Source: G051903925 sp051903925
Lineage (GTDB): Bacteria > Pseudomonadota > Alphaproteobacteria > Zavarziniales > Zavarziniaceae
Assembly (NCBI RefSeq): GCF_051903925.1
Contig: NZ_CP173678.1
Coordinates: 3,162,001-3,226,000 of the forward strand
Direction of reading: 5' to 3'
DNA: 64,000 nucleotides
The position numbers and the translations under genes were made by a program. The first letter of the stretch is position 1. Every line of letters begins with the position of its first letter. Shown here one piece after another: positions 48,858 through 58,126 of this stretch. The notes below the pieces were generated by a model. The model made no database searches and was not told where the DNA came from. It saw only the letters and a program-made list of their open reading frames with translations.

Positions 48858-49601
48858 TCAGCCCCGCGCCGCGACGATGTAGTTGACGCCGACGTCAGCG
48901 CCCGTGCGCCAGCCGTCGCGCTCGAAGACCAGGCCCTTGAGGTCGGTCAGGCGCAGGCCCGCGCTGCGCAGCGCGTGGGCCAGTTCGGCGGGGCGGACCA
49001 GCTTGGCGTACTGGTGGGTGCCGCGGGGGACCCAGTTCAACAGGTATTCGCCGGCCACGATCGCCATGCCGTAGGCGCGTTTCGTGCGGTTGATGGTCGA
49101 GAGCACGGCAAGCCCGCCGGGCCGCACCAGGCGGGCGAGGTCGGCGACGAAGGTCTCGACATCGGCCACGTGCTCGACGATCTCCATCGCGACGACGACG
49201 TCGAAGTCCTGGCCCTCCGCCGCCAGGGTCGCGGCTTCGCCCACGCGGTAGGTGATGGCCAGATCGCGTTCGGCGGCATGGTGGCGCGCGGCGTCGATCG
49301 CGTCGGCCGTCGCGTCCAGGCCGGTGACGCGGCCGCCCAGGCGGGCCAAAGGCTCCGTCAGGACACCGGCCCCGCAGCCGAGGTCGAGGACGTCCAGGCC
49401 GGCCAGGATGGGCGCCTGCGAGGCATCGCGGCCGAACGCGGTCGCCACCTGGTCGCGGATATAGCCGATCCGGGCGGGGTTCATCTGGTGCAGGCCGGCC
49501 ATGGGACCTTTCGGATCCCACCAGCGCGCGGCCAGGGTGGAGAAGTGTGCGACCTCTGCCGCGTCGATCGTGCGCGGCGCTGCCGCCTGCTCGGTGCTCA
49601 T
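48858..49601 (-). CDS. ubiG: Ubiquinone biosynthesis O-methyltransferase
   Basis: A 247-residue class I methyltransferase that carries out both O-methylations in ubiquinone synthesis. AEVAHFSTLAARWWDPKGPMAGLHQMNPARIGYI is the UbiG N-terminal signature. SAM site LDLGCGAGVLTEPLARLGG, then VTGLDATADAIDAAR, and EIVEHVADVETFVAD. The tail QRGVN-like GADVGVNYIVAARG is typical. It is divergent from lysC over a 140-bp gap, an arrangement common in Rhodospirillales. Confidence 0.95.
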   Translation of the reverse strand: MSTEQAAAPRTIDAAEVAHFSTLAARWWDPKGPMAGLHQMNPARIGYIRDQVATAFGRDASQAPILAGLDVLDLGCGAGVLTEPLARLGGRVTGLDATADAIDAARHHAAERDLAITYRVGEAATLAAEGQDFDVVVAMEIVEHVADVETFVADLARLVRPGGLAVLSTINRTKRAYGMAIVAGEYLLNWVPRGTHQYAKLVRPAELAHALRSAGLRLTDLKGLVFERDGWRTGADVGVNYIVAARG

Positions 49602-49741
49602 GGGCCCGATCCTAGCGGAACTTGGGTCCTGCGGCCTTGCTTCCGTGAGGTGCTGCGGATAAGAACACGCCGCCTGAGAACGAGCCGGGACCGACCGTTG
49701 GCAAGGGGGTCGTCGGCCAGCAGACCGTACCGGGGAGTGGC

Positions 49742-50956
49742 ATGAGCCGTCTGGTCCTGAAATTTGGCGGCACCTCCGTCGGCAACGTGGAGCGCATCCA
49801 GAACGTCGCGCGGCGCGTCAAGGCGATTTGGGACCAGGGCCACGAACTGGCCGTGGTGGTCAGCGCCATGTCGGGCGAGACCAACAAGCTGGTCGGCTGG
49901 ACCAGCGAGATCGCAGCCCTGCACGATGCCCGCGAGTACGACACGGTGGTGGCTTCCGGCGAGCAGGTGACGGCGGGCCTGCTGGCGCTGGCGCTGCAGG
50001 AGCTGGGGGTGAATGCCCGGTCGTGGCTGGGCTGGCAGATTCCGCTGCGCACCGATGGCGTGCACGGAGCCGCCCGCATCGAATCGATCGAGGTCGACGA
50101 ACTGGTGCGGCGCTTTGCCGACCGGCAGGTGGCGGTCGTCGCCGGCTTCCAGGGCCTGGGCCCGGACAACCGGGTGACGACACTGGGGCGGGGCGGCTCC
50201 GACACCTCGGCCGTGGCCCTGGCGGCGGCGCTGAAGGCCGAACGCTGCGACATCTACACGGACGTGGACGGTGTTTACACGACCGACCCCCGTATCGTTG
50301 CGGGGGCCCGCAAACTGGATAAGATCACCTATGAGGAAATGCTGGAAATGGCGTCGCTTGGCGCCAAGGTCCTGCAGATCCGCTCGGTCGAAATGGCGAT
50401 GAAGCACCGTGTGCGGGTGCAGGTCCTGTCCAGCTTTGCCGACACGCCTGGCACGATGGTGGTGGACGAGGACGAAATCGTGGAACAAGAACTGGTCAGC
50501 GGCATCGCCTACACGCGGGACGAGGCAAAGGTCACCGTGCTCAAGGTGGCGGACAGGCCGGGCGTGGCCGCCGGGCTGTTCGGCCCCCTGGCCGATGCCA
50601 ACATCAATGTCGACATGATCGTGCAGAACGTGTCCGAGGACGGCACCACGGACATGACCTTTACCGTGCCGCGCACCGACCTGGAGCGCAGCCTGAAGGT
50701 GCTGGACGGCCACAAGGCGAATATCGGGCACGAGAGCGTGCGCGCCGACGGGAACGTGGCCAAGATCTCGGTCATTGGGGTCGGCATGCGCAACCATGCC
50801 GGCATTGCCAGCACGATGTTCCGGGCCCTGTCCGAGAAGGGCATCAACATCCAGGTGATCTCCACCTCCGAGATCAAAATCAGCGTGCTCATCGCTGCCG
50901 AATACACGGAACTGGCCGTCCGTGCCTTGCACACCGCCTATGGCCTCGATTCCTGA
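49742..50956 (+). CDS. lysC: Aspartate kinase
   Basis: A 404-residue monofunctional aspartokinase, the first step of Lys/Thr/Met synthesis. KFGGTSVGNVERI at the N terminus, VVSAMSGETNKL, VTTLGRGGSDTSAVALAAAL and YTDVDGVYTTDPR define the kinase domain (1-245). Two ACT domains (about 265-404) should mediate feedback inhibition. ATG with GGGGAGTGGC upstream. It overlaps the nitronate-monooxygenase-like gene. Confidence 0.96.
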   Translation: MSRLVLKFGGTSVGNVERIQNVARRVKAIWDQGHELAVVVSAMSGETNKLVGWTSEIAALHDAREYDTVVASGEQVTAGLLALALQELGVNARSWLGWQIPLRTDGVHGAARIESIEVDELVRRFADRQVAVVAGFQGLGPDNRVTTLGRGGSDTSAVALAAALKAERCDIYTDVDGVYTTDPRIVAGARKLDKITYEEMLEMASLGAKVLQIRSVEMAMKHRVRVQVLSSFADTPGTMVVDEDEIVEQELVSGIAYTRDEAKVTVLKVADRPGVAAGLFGPLADANINVDMIVQNVSEDGTTDMTFTVPRTDLERSLKVLDGHKANIGHESVRADGNVAKISVIGVGMRNHAGIASTMFRALSEKGINIQVISTSEIKISVLIAAEYTELAVRALHTAYGLDS

Positions 50957-52028
50957 GACGGGCCACGCCCGCCTTGCGGCGCTGTGGGAGCGGGGGACCC
51001 GCTTCCTGGGCTGTCGCCATGCGATCCTGGGCGGTGCCATGTCCTGGGTGTCCGAGCGCCACCTGGTGGCGGCCATCTCGAACGCCGGGGGCTTTGGCGT
51101 CATCGCCACGGGTGCGATGGGTCCCGCCCTGCTTGAGGCGGAGATCGAGGGCACGCGCGCCCTGACCGGCGCCCCCTTTGGCGTCAACCTGATCACGATG
51201 CATCCGGAGCTGGACGCCCTGGTCGATGTCTGCGGCCGGCAGAAGGTGGGACACGTCGTGCTGGCCGGCGGCCTGCCGCCACGCAGCGCCATCGACCGGC
51301 TGAAGGCGCACGGCGCCAAGGTGGTCTGCTTCGCGCCCGCCCTGGCGATCGCCAAGAAGCTTGTCCGCTCCGGCGCCGATGCCCTGGTGATCGAAGGGTC
51401 GGAGGCGGGCGGCCATATCGGCCCGGTGTCGACCGCCGTCCTGGTGCAGGAGATCCTGCCCGAGATCAGGGACGTGCCGGTGTTCGTCGCGGGCGGCATC
51501 GGTCGCGGCGAGGCGATCGCCATGTATCTGGAAATGGGCGCGGCCGGCGTCCAGCTGGGCACCCGCTTCGTCTGCGCGACCGAGTCGATCGCCCATCCGG
51601 CGTTCAAGAAGGCGTTCATCCGGGCGGCCGCCCGCGACGCCATGCCCAGCGTCCAGCTGGACCCGCAATTCCCGGTGATCCCGGTGCGTGCCCTGGCCAA
51701 TGACGGCACGCGCCGCTTCATGGAGGTGCAGGCCGAGGTCATTGCCCGGCACCGTGCCGGCGAGATGGACCAGAAGGCGGCCCAGCTGGAGATCGAGCAT
51801 TTCTGGGCGGGCGCGCTGCGCCGCGCGGTGATCGACGGCGATGTCGAGGGCGGCTCGCTGATGGCGGGGCAGAGCGTCGGCATGGTGACGCGCGAGCAGC
51901 CCATCGCGGAGATCATCGCGGAACTGGTCGACGGGGCCGCGGCGGCCCTGGCGCGACGGCACGAGCCGGCCCCCGGGCCGGCCCTGGCCGGGGTCGAGGC
52001 CGCAGAGAGCCTGGCGAGGACGGTCTGA
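50940..52028 (+). CDS. Nitronate monooxygenase-like flavoprotein (NMO/2-nitropropane dioxygenase family)
   Basis: A 362-residue FMN-binding TIM barrel. AILGGAMSWVSERHLVAAISNAGGFGVIA, GALVIEGSEAGGHIGPVSTAVLVQEI, and VFVAGGIGRGEAIAMYLEMGAAGVQLGTRFV carry the phosphate-binding loop and the catalytic His. It lies between lysC and ptsP, an order seen in many Rhodospirillales. Its start (ATG 50940, or GTG 50922) is inside lysC, and its stop overlaps ptsP by TGATG. The physiological role in this operon is not known. Confidence 0.88.
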   Translation: MASIPETGHARLAALWERGTRFLGCRHAILGGAMSWVSERHLVAAISNAGGFGVIATGAMGPALLEAEIEGTRALTGAPFGVNLITMHPELDALVDVCGRQKVGHVVLAGGLPPRSAIDRLKAHGAKVVCFAPALAIAKKLVRSGADALVIEGSEAGGHIGPVSTAVLVQEILPEIRDVPVFVAGGIGRGEAIAMYLEMGAAGVQLGTRFVCATESIAHPAFKKAFIRAAARDAMPSVQLDPQFPVIPVRALANDGTRRFMEVQAEVIARHRAGEMDQKAAQLEIEHFWAGALRRAVIDGDVEGGSLMAGQSVGMVTREQPIAEIIAELVDGAAAALARRHEPAPGPALAGVEAAESLARTV

Positions 52029-54295
52029 TGACGCCGGGGCCGGCAACCGGCCCGCGCGTCCTGCTGCGCCGTCTGCGCGACGTGATGGCGGGGCCGGAAT
52101 CGCCCCAGGCCCGCCTGGACAAGACCGTCCGCCTGATCGCCGCCAACATGGTGGCGGAAGTCTGCTCCATCTACCTGCTGCGCGCCGGCAACGTGCTGGA
52201 GTTGTTCGCGACCGAGGGTCTGAACCCCGAGGCGGTGCACCAGACCAAGCTGAAGGTGGGCGAGGGCCTGGTCGGCACGATCGCGGAAACCGAGCGGCCG
52301 CTGATCCTGCCGGACGCGCCCAGCCACCCCAAGTTCGCCTACAAGCCGGAGACGGGGGAGGAGATCTACCACTCCTGGCTGGGCGTGCCGATCGTGCGCG
52401 CCGGCCGCGTCTCGGGCGTGCTCGTCGTGCAGAACCGCACCATGCGGGAGTACGACGAGGAGGAGGTCGACGCCCTCCAGACCATCGCCATGGTCCTGGC
52501 CGAGCTGGTGGCGCAGGGCGGCCTGGTCGACCCGGCGGAGGTCGAGGAATCCGACTTCCAGCGCCGCTTGGCCTTCCGCTTCGACGGCAAGGCCCTGGCC
52601 GAGGGCCTGGCCAGCGGCCTGGCCGTGCTGCACGAGCCGCGCATCCGCGTGCAGCGGATGATCGCCGAGGACGCGGCGACCGAGCATGCGCGCCTGGCCC
52701 GCGCGGTGGCCGGCCTGCGCGACTGGATCGACGACACCCTGGCCGGGCACGAGGCGGCTTCCGCCGGGGAGACCCGCGAGATCCTGGAGGCCTATCGCCT
52801 GTTCGCGCATGACCGCGGCTGGCTGAACCGGATCGAGGAGGCGATCGCCAGCGGCCTGACCGCCGAGGGCGCGGTCGAGCGCGTGCAGATCGAGACGCGC
52901 GCCCGCATGGGGGCGATCGCCGATCCTTATCTGCGCGAGCGCCTGGACGACCTGGAGGAACTGGCCAACCGGCTGCTGCGCCACCTGGTCGGGCGCACCG
53001 GCTCGTCCGCGCACGAGACCCTGCCCGAGGAGGCCGTGGTCATCGCCCGCACCATGGGTGCGGCCGAACTGCTGGACTATGACCGCAGCCGCCTGCGCGC
53101 CGTGGTGCTGGAGGAGGGGGCGCCGACCGCCCATGTGGCGATCGTCGCGCGCGCCCTTGGCATTCCGCTGGTCGGCCGCTGCGAGGCCATCCTCGATTCG
53201 GTGGAGGCGGCGGACCCGGTCATCGTCGACGGCGACATGGGCCAGGTGTTCATCCGCCCCACCGAGCAGATCGCCGCCGCCTATGCCGAGAGCCTGACGC
53301 TGAAGGCGCAGGCCAAGGCGGCCTACCTGGCGGTGCGCGAGCGCCCGGCGATCAGCCGCGACGGCGTCGAGGTCAAGCTGAACATCAATGCCGGCCTGCT
53401 GGTCGACCTGCCGCTGATCGGGGAGGCGGGTGCCGATGGCATCGGCCTGTTCCGGACCGAACTGCAGTTCATGGTGAGTGCCACGCTGCCCCACCTGGCC
53501 AAGCAGATCGAGCTCTACTCCGCGGTGCTGGATGCGGCTGGGGGCAAGCCCGTGATCTTCCGCAGCCTGGACATCGGCTCGGACAAGACGCTGCCCTATA
53601 TGCCGCTGGAGCGGGAGGAGAACCCGGCGCTGGGCCTGCGCGCGGTGCGCCTGACGCTGGACCGGGTTGGCCTGCTGCGCACCCAGGCGCAGGCCCTGCT
53701 GACCGCCGCCGCCGGGCGCGACCTGAACGTCATGTTCCCGATGATCACCGACGTGCACGAGTTCCGCGCCGCCAAGGCGGTGCTGGAAACCGAGCGCGCG
53801 CGCCTGATCGCGCGCGGCCGGCCGGTGCCGCGCAGCGTGCGGGTGGGCACCATGATCGAGGTGCCGGCCCTGGCCTGGCAGTTGCCGGCGCTCTTGCCCC
53901 TGGTGGACTTCGTCTCGATCGGCTCGAACGACCTGCTGCAGTTCTTTTTCGCCGTCGACCGTGGCCATCCCCGCCTTGCGGAACGCTATGACATCCTGGC
54001 CCCCAGCGTCCTGGGCTTCCTGAAGCGGGTGGTGGATTTGTGCAACGCAGCGAAGGTGCCGGTCAGCCTGTGCGGCGAGATGGCGGGCCGGCCGCTGACC
54101 GCAATGGCCCTTTTGGGACTTGGACTTAGGTCAATTTCCTTGCAACCGGCGGCAATCGGGCCGGTCAAGATGATGATCTTGAGTCTCGACGTCGGCGCGC
54201 TCTCGCGATATATGGAAACCTTATACGGTCTCCCGGTGAGGACACTCCGCGGTCGCCTCATGAACTTCGCGCAAGATCACGGGATTCTGGTGTAA
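52028..54295 (+). CDS. ptsP: PTS-Ntr enzyme I (phosphoenolpyruvate-protein phosphotransferase)
   Basis: A 755-residue EI-Ntr. N-terminal GAF domain (about 10-160; VCSIYLLRAGNVLELFATEGL, YHSWLGVPIVRAGRVSGVLVVQNR). The EI swivel domain holds the phospho-His in APTAHVAIVARALGIPLVG, and the C-terminal PEP-binding barrel has FRTELQFMV, RSLDIGSDKTLPYMP, and SIGSNDLLQFFFAVDR. It passes phosphate from PEP to NPr and EIIA-Ntr and senses glutamine through the GAF domain. No ptsN or ptsO genes are nearby. Confidence 0.95.
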   Translation: MTPGPATGPRVLLRRLRDVMAGPESPQARLDKTVRLIAANMVAEVCSIYLLRAGNVLELFATEGLNPEAVHQTKLKVGEGLVGTIAETERPLILPDAPSHPKFAYKPETGEEIYHSWLGVPIVRAGRVSGVLVVQNRTMREYDEEEVDALQTIAMVLAELVAQGGLVDPAEVEESDFQRRLAFRFDGKALAEGLASGLAVLHEPRIRVQRMIAEDAATEHARLARAVAGLRDWIDDTLAGHEAASAGETREILEAYRLFAHDRGWLNRIEEAIASGLTAEGAVERVQIETRARMGAIADPYLRERLDDLEELANRLLRHLVGRTGSSAHETLPEEAVVIARTMGAAELLDYDRSRLRAVVLEEGAPTAHVAIVARALGIPLVGRCEAILDSVEAADPVIVDGDMGQVFIRPTEQIAAAYAESLTLKAQAKAAYLAVRERPAISRDGVEVKLNINAGLLVDLPLIGEAGADGIGLFRTELQFMVSATLPHLAKQIELYSAVLDAAGGKPVIFRSLDIGSDKTLPYMPLEREENPALGLRAVRLTLDRVGLLRTQAQALLTAAAGRDLNVMFPMITDVHEFRAAKAVLETERARLIARGRPVPRSVRVGTMIEVPALAWQLPALLPLVDFVSIGSNDLLQFFFAVDRGHPRLAERYDILAPSVLGFLKRVVDLCNAAKVPVSLCGEMAGRPLTAMALLGLGLRSISLQPAAIGPVKMMILSLDVGALSRYMETLYGLPVRTLRGRLMNFAQDHGILV

Positions 54296-54301
54296 GTGTC
54301 T

Positions 54302-54324
54302 GGAACATTTAGCTATCATGTTCC
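54302..54324. promoter_or_regulatory. Inverted repeat GGAACAT-N9-ATGTTCC after ptsP
   Basis: A perfect 7-bp inverted repeat with AT-rich spacer, 6 nt after the ptsP stop and about 60 nt before the RodZ-like gene. It could be an operator for that gene. Confidence 0.4.
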
Positions 54325-54330
54325 TGAACC

Positions 54331-54353
54331 CCGGCGGCAGTTGGCGCCGCCGG
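54331..54353 (+). terminator. GC hairpin after ptsP
   Basis: CCGGCGGC, loop AGTTGGC, GCCGCCGG: a perfect 8-bp stem in the 89-nt gap between ptsP and the RodZ-like gene. No U-tract, so it may be an incomplete terminator. Confidence 0.45.
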
Positions 54354-54384
54354 CAATGCAACGGCCTCAGATGGGCGAGTGGCC

Positions 54385-55518
54385 ATGGCAGGGTTGAACA
54401 GAGATCAGGCCGATCCAGGTCCGATCCAGGCGTATGACGCGGTGAATGGGGTCTGGGATGAGTCAGGCTACGCGCGATTGACCCTGGGCACCGAGCTGCG
54501 GTCCGAGCGGATCCTGCAGGGCCGGACGCTGGACCAGGCGGCCGCCCACCTGCGCATCCGCAAGGACCTGCTGGATGCCATCGAGGAAGGCGCCTATGGC
54601 CGCCTGCCCGGCGCACCCTATGCCATCGGTTTCGTTCGGTCCTATGCGGAATACCTGGGCTTTGACGGGGCATCCGCGGTGGCACGCTTCAAGGCCGAGG
54701 CGGAGCTGCCCGATCCGCGCCTGAACTTCCCCGAGCCCGTGGCGGAGGCCAAGGCCCCGACCGGACGCATCCTGGCGGCATCGCTGGCCGTGCTGGTCGG
54801 CGTCTATCTGGGCTTTTCCTACATCAACCGCAGCGACGTCGCGGTGGTCGAGCGGATCCCGCCGATTCCGACGGAGCTGGCCCCGCTGCCGCCGCCGGCC
54901 TCGGTCGCCGTGGCCGCCACCGATGCCGCGGCACCGGGGGCCGGGACCGCTGCGCCCGGTGCCGCCCCGTCCGGGCCGGTCGCGGATGGCGCCGCAGGGG
55001 CCCCGGGCGGGCCGGGCGGGGAGCCGCAGCCATCCTGGCGGGACGCCGCGGCCGCCACGAGCGAGGCAGCCACGCCACCGGTCGGTGTCCAGGCGGGAGG
55101 CCCGCCCGCAAGTGGCGACCAGATGGCAAGCGTCGAGCCGGCGCCGGGCACCGTCCTGGGCGGATCCGGTCTTGGTGCGTCTGGCCTGGACGCATCCGCG
55201 CTGAGCGCCGCAAGCGGTCCCGCCGCCCTGGCGGTAGAGCTGGCGGCCGGGGATTCGCGGATCGTCCTGCACGCCGAGCGCGATTCCTGGATCAAGATCC
55301 AGGACCGCGACAACCAGGTCCTGGCGACCAAGGTGCTGCGCGCGGGCGACAGCCTGGTGGTGCCCAACCGGCCCGGCGCGCGCCTGACCACCGGCAATGC
55401 CGGGGGCCTGGAGATCCTGGTCGATGGCCGCCCGATCCAGCGCCTGGGGGCGGAGGGCGCCGTGGTGCGCAACATCTCGCTCGACCCCCAGCACCTGACC
55501 AACCGCAGTCCCGACTGA
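54385..55518 (+). CDS. RodZ-like HTH protein with DUF4115 domain
   Basis: A 377-residue protein. HTH_25 domain (about 30-95): LGTELRSERILQGRTLDQAAAHLRIRKDLLDAIEEGAYGRLPGAPYAIGFVRSYAEYLGFD. One TM helix (about 131-148, ILAASLAVLVGVYLGFSYI), a 110-residue Ala/Pro/Gly-rich linker, then a DUF4115 beta domain (VLHAERDSWIKIQDRDNQVLATKVLRAGDSLVVP). RodZ links MreB to the cell-wall machinery, so a shape role is likely. ATG at 54385; a GTG two codons upstream is possible. The following gene is a desaturase, not the ispG commonly found next in relatives. Confidence 0.87.
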   Translation: MAGLNRDQADPGPIQAYDAVNGVWDESGYARLTLGTELRSERILQGRTLDQAAAHLRIRKDLLDAIEEGAYGRLPGAPYAIGFVRSYAEYLGFDGASAVARFKAEAELPDPRLNFPEPVAEAKAPTGRILAASLAVLVGVYLGFSYINRSDVAVVERIPPIPTELAPLPPPASVAVAATDAAAPGAGTAAPGAAPSGPVADGAAGAPGGPGGEPQPSWRDAAAATSEAATPPVGVQAGGPPASGDQMASVEPAPGTVLGGSGLGASGLDASALSAASGPAALAVELAAGDSRIVLHAERDSWIKIQDRDNQVLATKVLRAGDSLVVPNRPGARLTTGNAGGLEILVDGRPIQRLGAEGAVVRNISLDPQHLTNRSPD

Positions 55519-55579
55519 CGCCCCGCTCCGCCGGGGTGGGGCGATCCTTGACCGGATGCTCAACTATGGTTGAGGCATC
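55519..55579 (+). terminator. Hairpins after the RodZ-like gene
   Basis: Two small stems lie close together: CGCCCC/GGGGCG within 55519-55543, and GATGC-TCAAC-TATG-GTTGA-G-GCATC at 55555-55579. Neither is followed by a U-tract. They lie in the 124-bp gap before the desaturase gene. Confidence 0.4.
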
Positions 55580-55642
55580 GCGGCTTCGTCCCCGGGGTGC
55601 CGCGCTGCATCATGGCGCCGCAGCAGAGAGGCGAGGGCGGTG

Positions 55643-56656
55643 ATGGAGGAAGTGTTCGGACGGGCCGACCTGATCGAGCCGGCCAGGCTGAGGGCGCTGT
55701 CGCAGAAGTCGGACGCGCGGGGCTTTGTCCAGATCGGCAGCCATTTCGCGGCGATCCTGGCGACCGGCGTCCTGCTGTGGGCGACCTGGGGGACCTGGGC
55801 CGCGATCCCCGCCTTCCTGGCGCATGGGGTGGCCATCAACTTCCTCTATGCCGGGCAGCACGAACTCAGCCATTGGACGGCGTTCCGGACCAAGGCGCTC
55901 AACGAATGGTTCGGGCGCCTGATCGGTTTCATCGTCCTGTATCCGCGCGACTTCGACCAGATCCAACACTTTGCCCATCATCGCCATACCCAGGACTGGG
56001 AGCGGGATGGGGAGCTGGCGCGGCCGCGCTACACGCTGGGCTCGTACCTGTGGTGGGTGCTGGGGCCGGGCTACTGGTACAGCCGGATCAGCCGCATCGT
56101 GCGCTTCACCTTCGGCATCGTGGTCGAGCCCTATGTCCCGCAGGAGCGCCATGCCGACGTGATCCGCGAGGCGCGGGCGATGATGCTGGGCTATGCCGCG
56201 ATCGCCGTGGCCTCGATCGCACTGCAGAGCTGGGCGGCGGTGACCTTCTGGCTGGCGCCGATGCTGCTGACCAAGTGGGTGCACCAGTTGCAGAACACAA
56301 TCGAGCATGTGGGCCTGAGCCATGCGCCGTCGATCACCGACAATACCCGCTCGACCCGTACCAACGCGGTGATGCGCTGGCTGTGCTGGAACATGCAGTA
56401 TCACACCGCGCACCACGCCTTTCCCGGGGTGCCGTTCCATGCCCTGCCGCGCCTGCACGACGCGATCTTCACCAGCAAGGGGCGCGAGCCCAACACGATG
56501 ACCTATATCGGCTTCCAGGTGGCGCTGCTGCGCGCCCTGTCGGGCGGACGGACGGAAGCCGACTATCCCGACGACGCGCGCTGGATCGCCAATCCGGGCG
56601 AACCGGTCGCGGGCCCCGTGGCGCGGGCCGAGGCCAAGGCCGCGCGCGCCGCCTGA
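55643..56656 (+). CDS. Membrane fatty acid desaturase/hydroxylase family protein
   Basis: A 337-residue integral membrane diiron enzyme with the three His boxes: HELSH, HFAHHRHTQD and HTAHHAFP, plus an extra HQLQNTIEHVGLSH segment. Hydrophobic helices lie between the boxes. The closest fit is the FA_desaturase family (including crtW/alkane-type proteins), so it could desaturate or hydroxylate a lipid or carotenoid. ATG at 55643 (a GTG directly upstream is an alternative). Monocistronic. Confidence 0.85.
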   Translation: MEEVFGRADLIEPARLRALSQKSDARGFVQIGSHFAAILATGVLLWATWGTWAAIPAFLAHGVAINFLYAGQHELSHWTAFRTKALNEWFGRLIGFIVLYPRDFDQIQHFAHHRHTQDWERDGELARPRYTLGSYLWWVLGPGYWYSRISRIVRFTFGIVVEPYVPQERHADVIREARAMMLGYAAIAVASIALQSWAAVTFWLAPMLLTKWVHQLQNTIEHVGLSHAPSITDNTRSTRTNAVMRWLCWNMQYHTAHHAFPGVPFHALPRLHDAIFTSKGREPNTMTYIGFQVALLRALSGGRTEADYPDDARWIANPGEPVAGPVARAEAKAARAA

Positions 56657-56680
56657 ATCGCGGGCCGGCAGTGCCGACCA

Positions 56681-56708
56681 GGGCCGTCCGCGGGCAGGCG
56701 GGCGGCCC
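56681..56708 (+). terminator. Terminator-like hairpin after the desaturase gene
   Basis: GGGCCGTCCGC, loop GGGCAG, GCGGGCGGCCC: an 11-bp stem with one T/G pair, 25 nt after the stop codon, followed by TAACCTTT. Confidence 0.6.
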
Positions 56709-56812
56709 TAACCTTTCCGTCACACCTTGGCCGCATGATCGAGGGAAGGGCACGGTTCCGCCTGGAATCGTGCCAAGGTTGTTTCAGCGGATAGTGCTGC
56801 CGGTTCGCATCC

Positions 56813-58126
56813 ATGACCTTCGTCCTTCCCGACCCCGCCGAGCCGACCGACGGCATCGGCCGGGCCGCCCTGCTGCAACATAGCCGGCGGCTGCTGCTGG
56901 TCGAGGATTCGCGGTTCTTCTCGAACGTCGTGGCCGAGCGCATCGAGCGCGAGATCGGCCTGGACGTGGTGAAGGCGACGACCTTTGCCGAGGCGCGGGC
57001 ACTGGTCGAGGCCGATGGCGCGCGCTTCTTCATGGCCGTGGTCGACCTGGTCCTGCCCGACTCGCAGGATGGTGAGGCGGCGGTCCACCTGGCCAGCCAG
57101 GGCGTGCCCTCGATCGTCTTCACCTCGCGCTATTCGGACGACATGCGCGAGCGCCTGATCTCGTACAACGTCCTCGACTATGTGGTGAAGGACAACCCGT
57201 CCAGCCTCAGCTACCTGGTCGACCTGATCGGCCGGCTGTACCGCCACCAGGGCGAGACGGTGCTGCTGGTCGACGATTCGGCGGTGGCGCGGCAGCACAC
57301 GATGAGCTTCCTGCGGACCTACCAGCTCAACGTGATCGAGGCCAAGAACGGGCGCGAGGGCCTGGCCCAGCTGGAGGCGCATCCCGAGGTGCGCCTGGTC
57401 ATCACCGACTATCACATGCCGGACATGGACGGCATCGAGATGATCAAGGCGATGCGCCGCACGCATGACCATGACCGCCTGGCGATCATCGGCGTGTCAT
57501 CGGCCGGCAGCCGCACCGTCTCGGCCCGCTTCCTGAAGAACGGGGCCAACGACTTCATCATCAAGCCCTTCCTGCCGGAGGAGTTCTTCTGCCGGATCAT
57601 GCAGAACTTCCGCATGATCGACATGGCCGAGACGATGCGCGTCCAGGCCAGCACCGATTTCCTGACCGGCCTGCACAACCGCCGCTTCTTCTTCGAGGCG
57701 GGCGCCCAGCTGCTGGATGCCAAGCGCCGGGGCGGCACGCCGATCGCCGTCGCGGTCATGGACATTGACGGGTTCAAGCAGGTCAACGACCGCCACGGCC
57801 ACGACACGGGCGACCGCGTCCTGCGCGCCGTGGCCGATACGCTGCGCGCGGCCCTGCGCAGCGGCGACATCGTCGCGCGCTATGGCGGCGAGGAATTCGC
57901 CATCCTGGCCGCGGGCGTGAAGGCCGCCGATGCGCCCGCGTTCTTTGAGCGGATCCGCGAGAAGGTGTCGGCGACGGTCGTGCCCGGCCTGCCGCTGCGC
58001 GTCACCGCCAGCTTTGGCGTCCAGTGCAGCCAGTCGCTGAGCCTGAACGCCATGCTGGAGGCCGCCGACCGGGCCCTGTACGGCGCCAAGAGCCAGGGCC
58101 GCGACCGCGTGGTCGTGGCGGGCTAG
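56813..58126 (+). CDS. PleD-like diguanylate cyclase (REC-REC-GGDEF)
   Basis: A 437-residue response regulator. REC1 (about 25-145): RRLLLVEDSRFFSN, phosphoacceptor in AVVDLVLPDSQDGE. REC2 (about 148-270): VLLVDDSAVARQHTMSFLRTY, phosphoacceptor in LVITDYHMPDMDG, KPF in IIKPFLPEEFF. GGDEF domain (about 285-437) with the active site YGGEEF and an RSGD I-site five residues before it, as in feedback-inhibited cyclases. It should make c-di-GMP upon phosphorylation. Convergent with the LysR gene, whose stop overlaps by 4 nt. Confidence 0.92.
   Translation: MTFVLPDPAEPTDGIGRAALLQHSRRLLLVEDSRFFSNVVAERIEREIGLDVVKATTFAEARALVEADGARFFMAVVDLVLPDSQDGEAAVHLASQGVPSIVFTSRYSDDMRERLISYNVLDYVVKDNPSSLSYLVDLIGRLYRHQGETVLLVDDSAVARQHTMSFLRTYQLNVIEAKNGREGLAQLEAHPEVRLVITDYHMPDMDGIEMIKAMRRTHDHDRLAIIGVSSAGSRTVSARFLKNGANDFIIKPFLPEEFFCRIMQNFRMIDMAETMRVQASTDFLTGLHNRRFFFEAGAQLLDAKRRGGTPIAVAVMDIDGFKQVNDRHGHDTGDRVLRAVADTLRAALRSGDIVARYGGEEFAILAAGVKAADAPAFFERIREKVSATVVPGLPLRVTASFGVQCSQSLSLNAMLEAADRALYGAKSQGRDRVVVAG

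Noticed and set aside
49598..53968. A 1456-codon open frame on the minus strand
   Set aside because: It lies opposite lysC, the nitronate monooxygenase-like gene and ptsP, all with full motifs. Its composition (Arg, His, Gln, Gly) is that of an antisense shadow.
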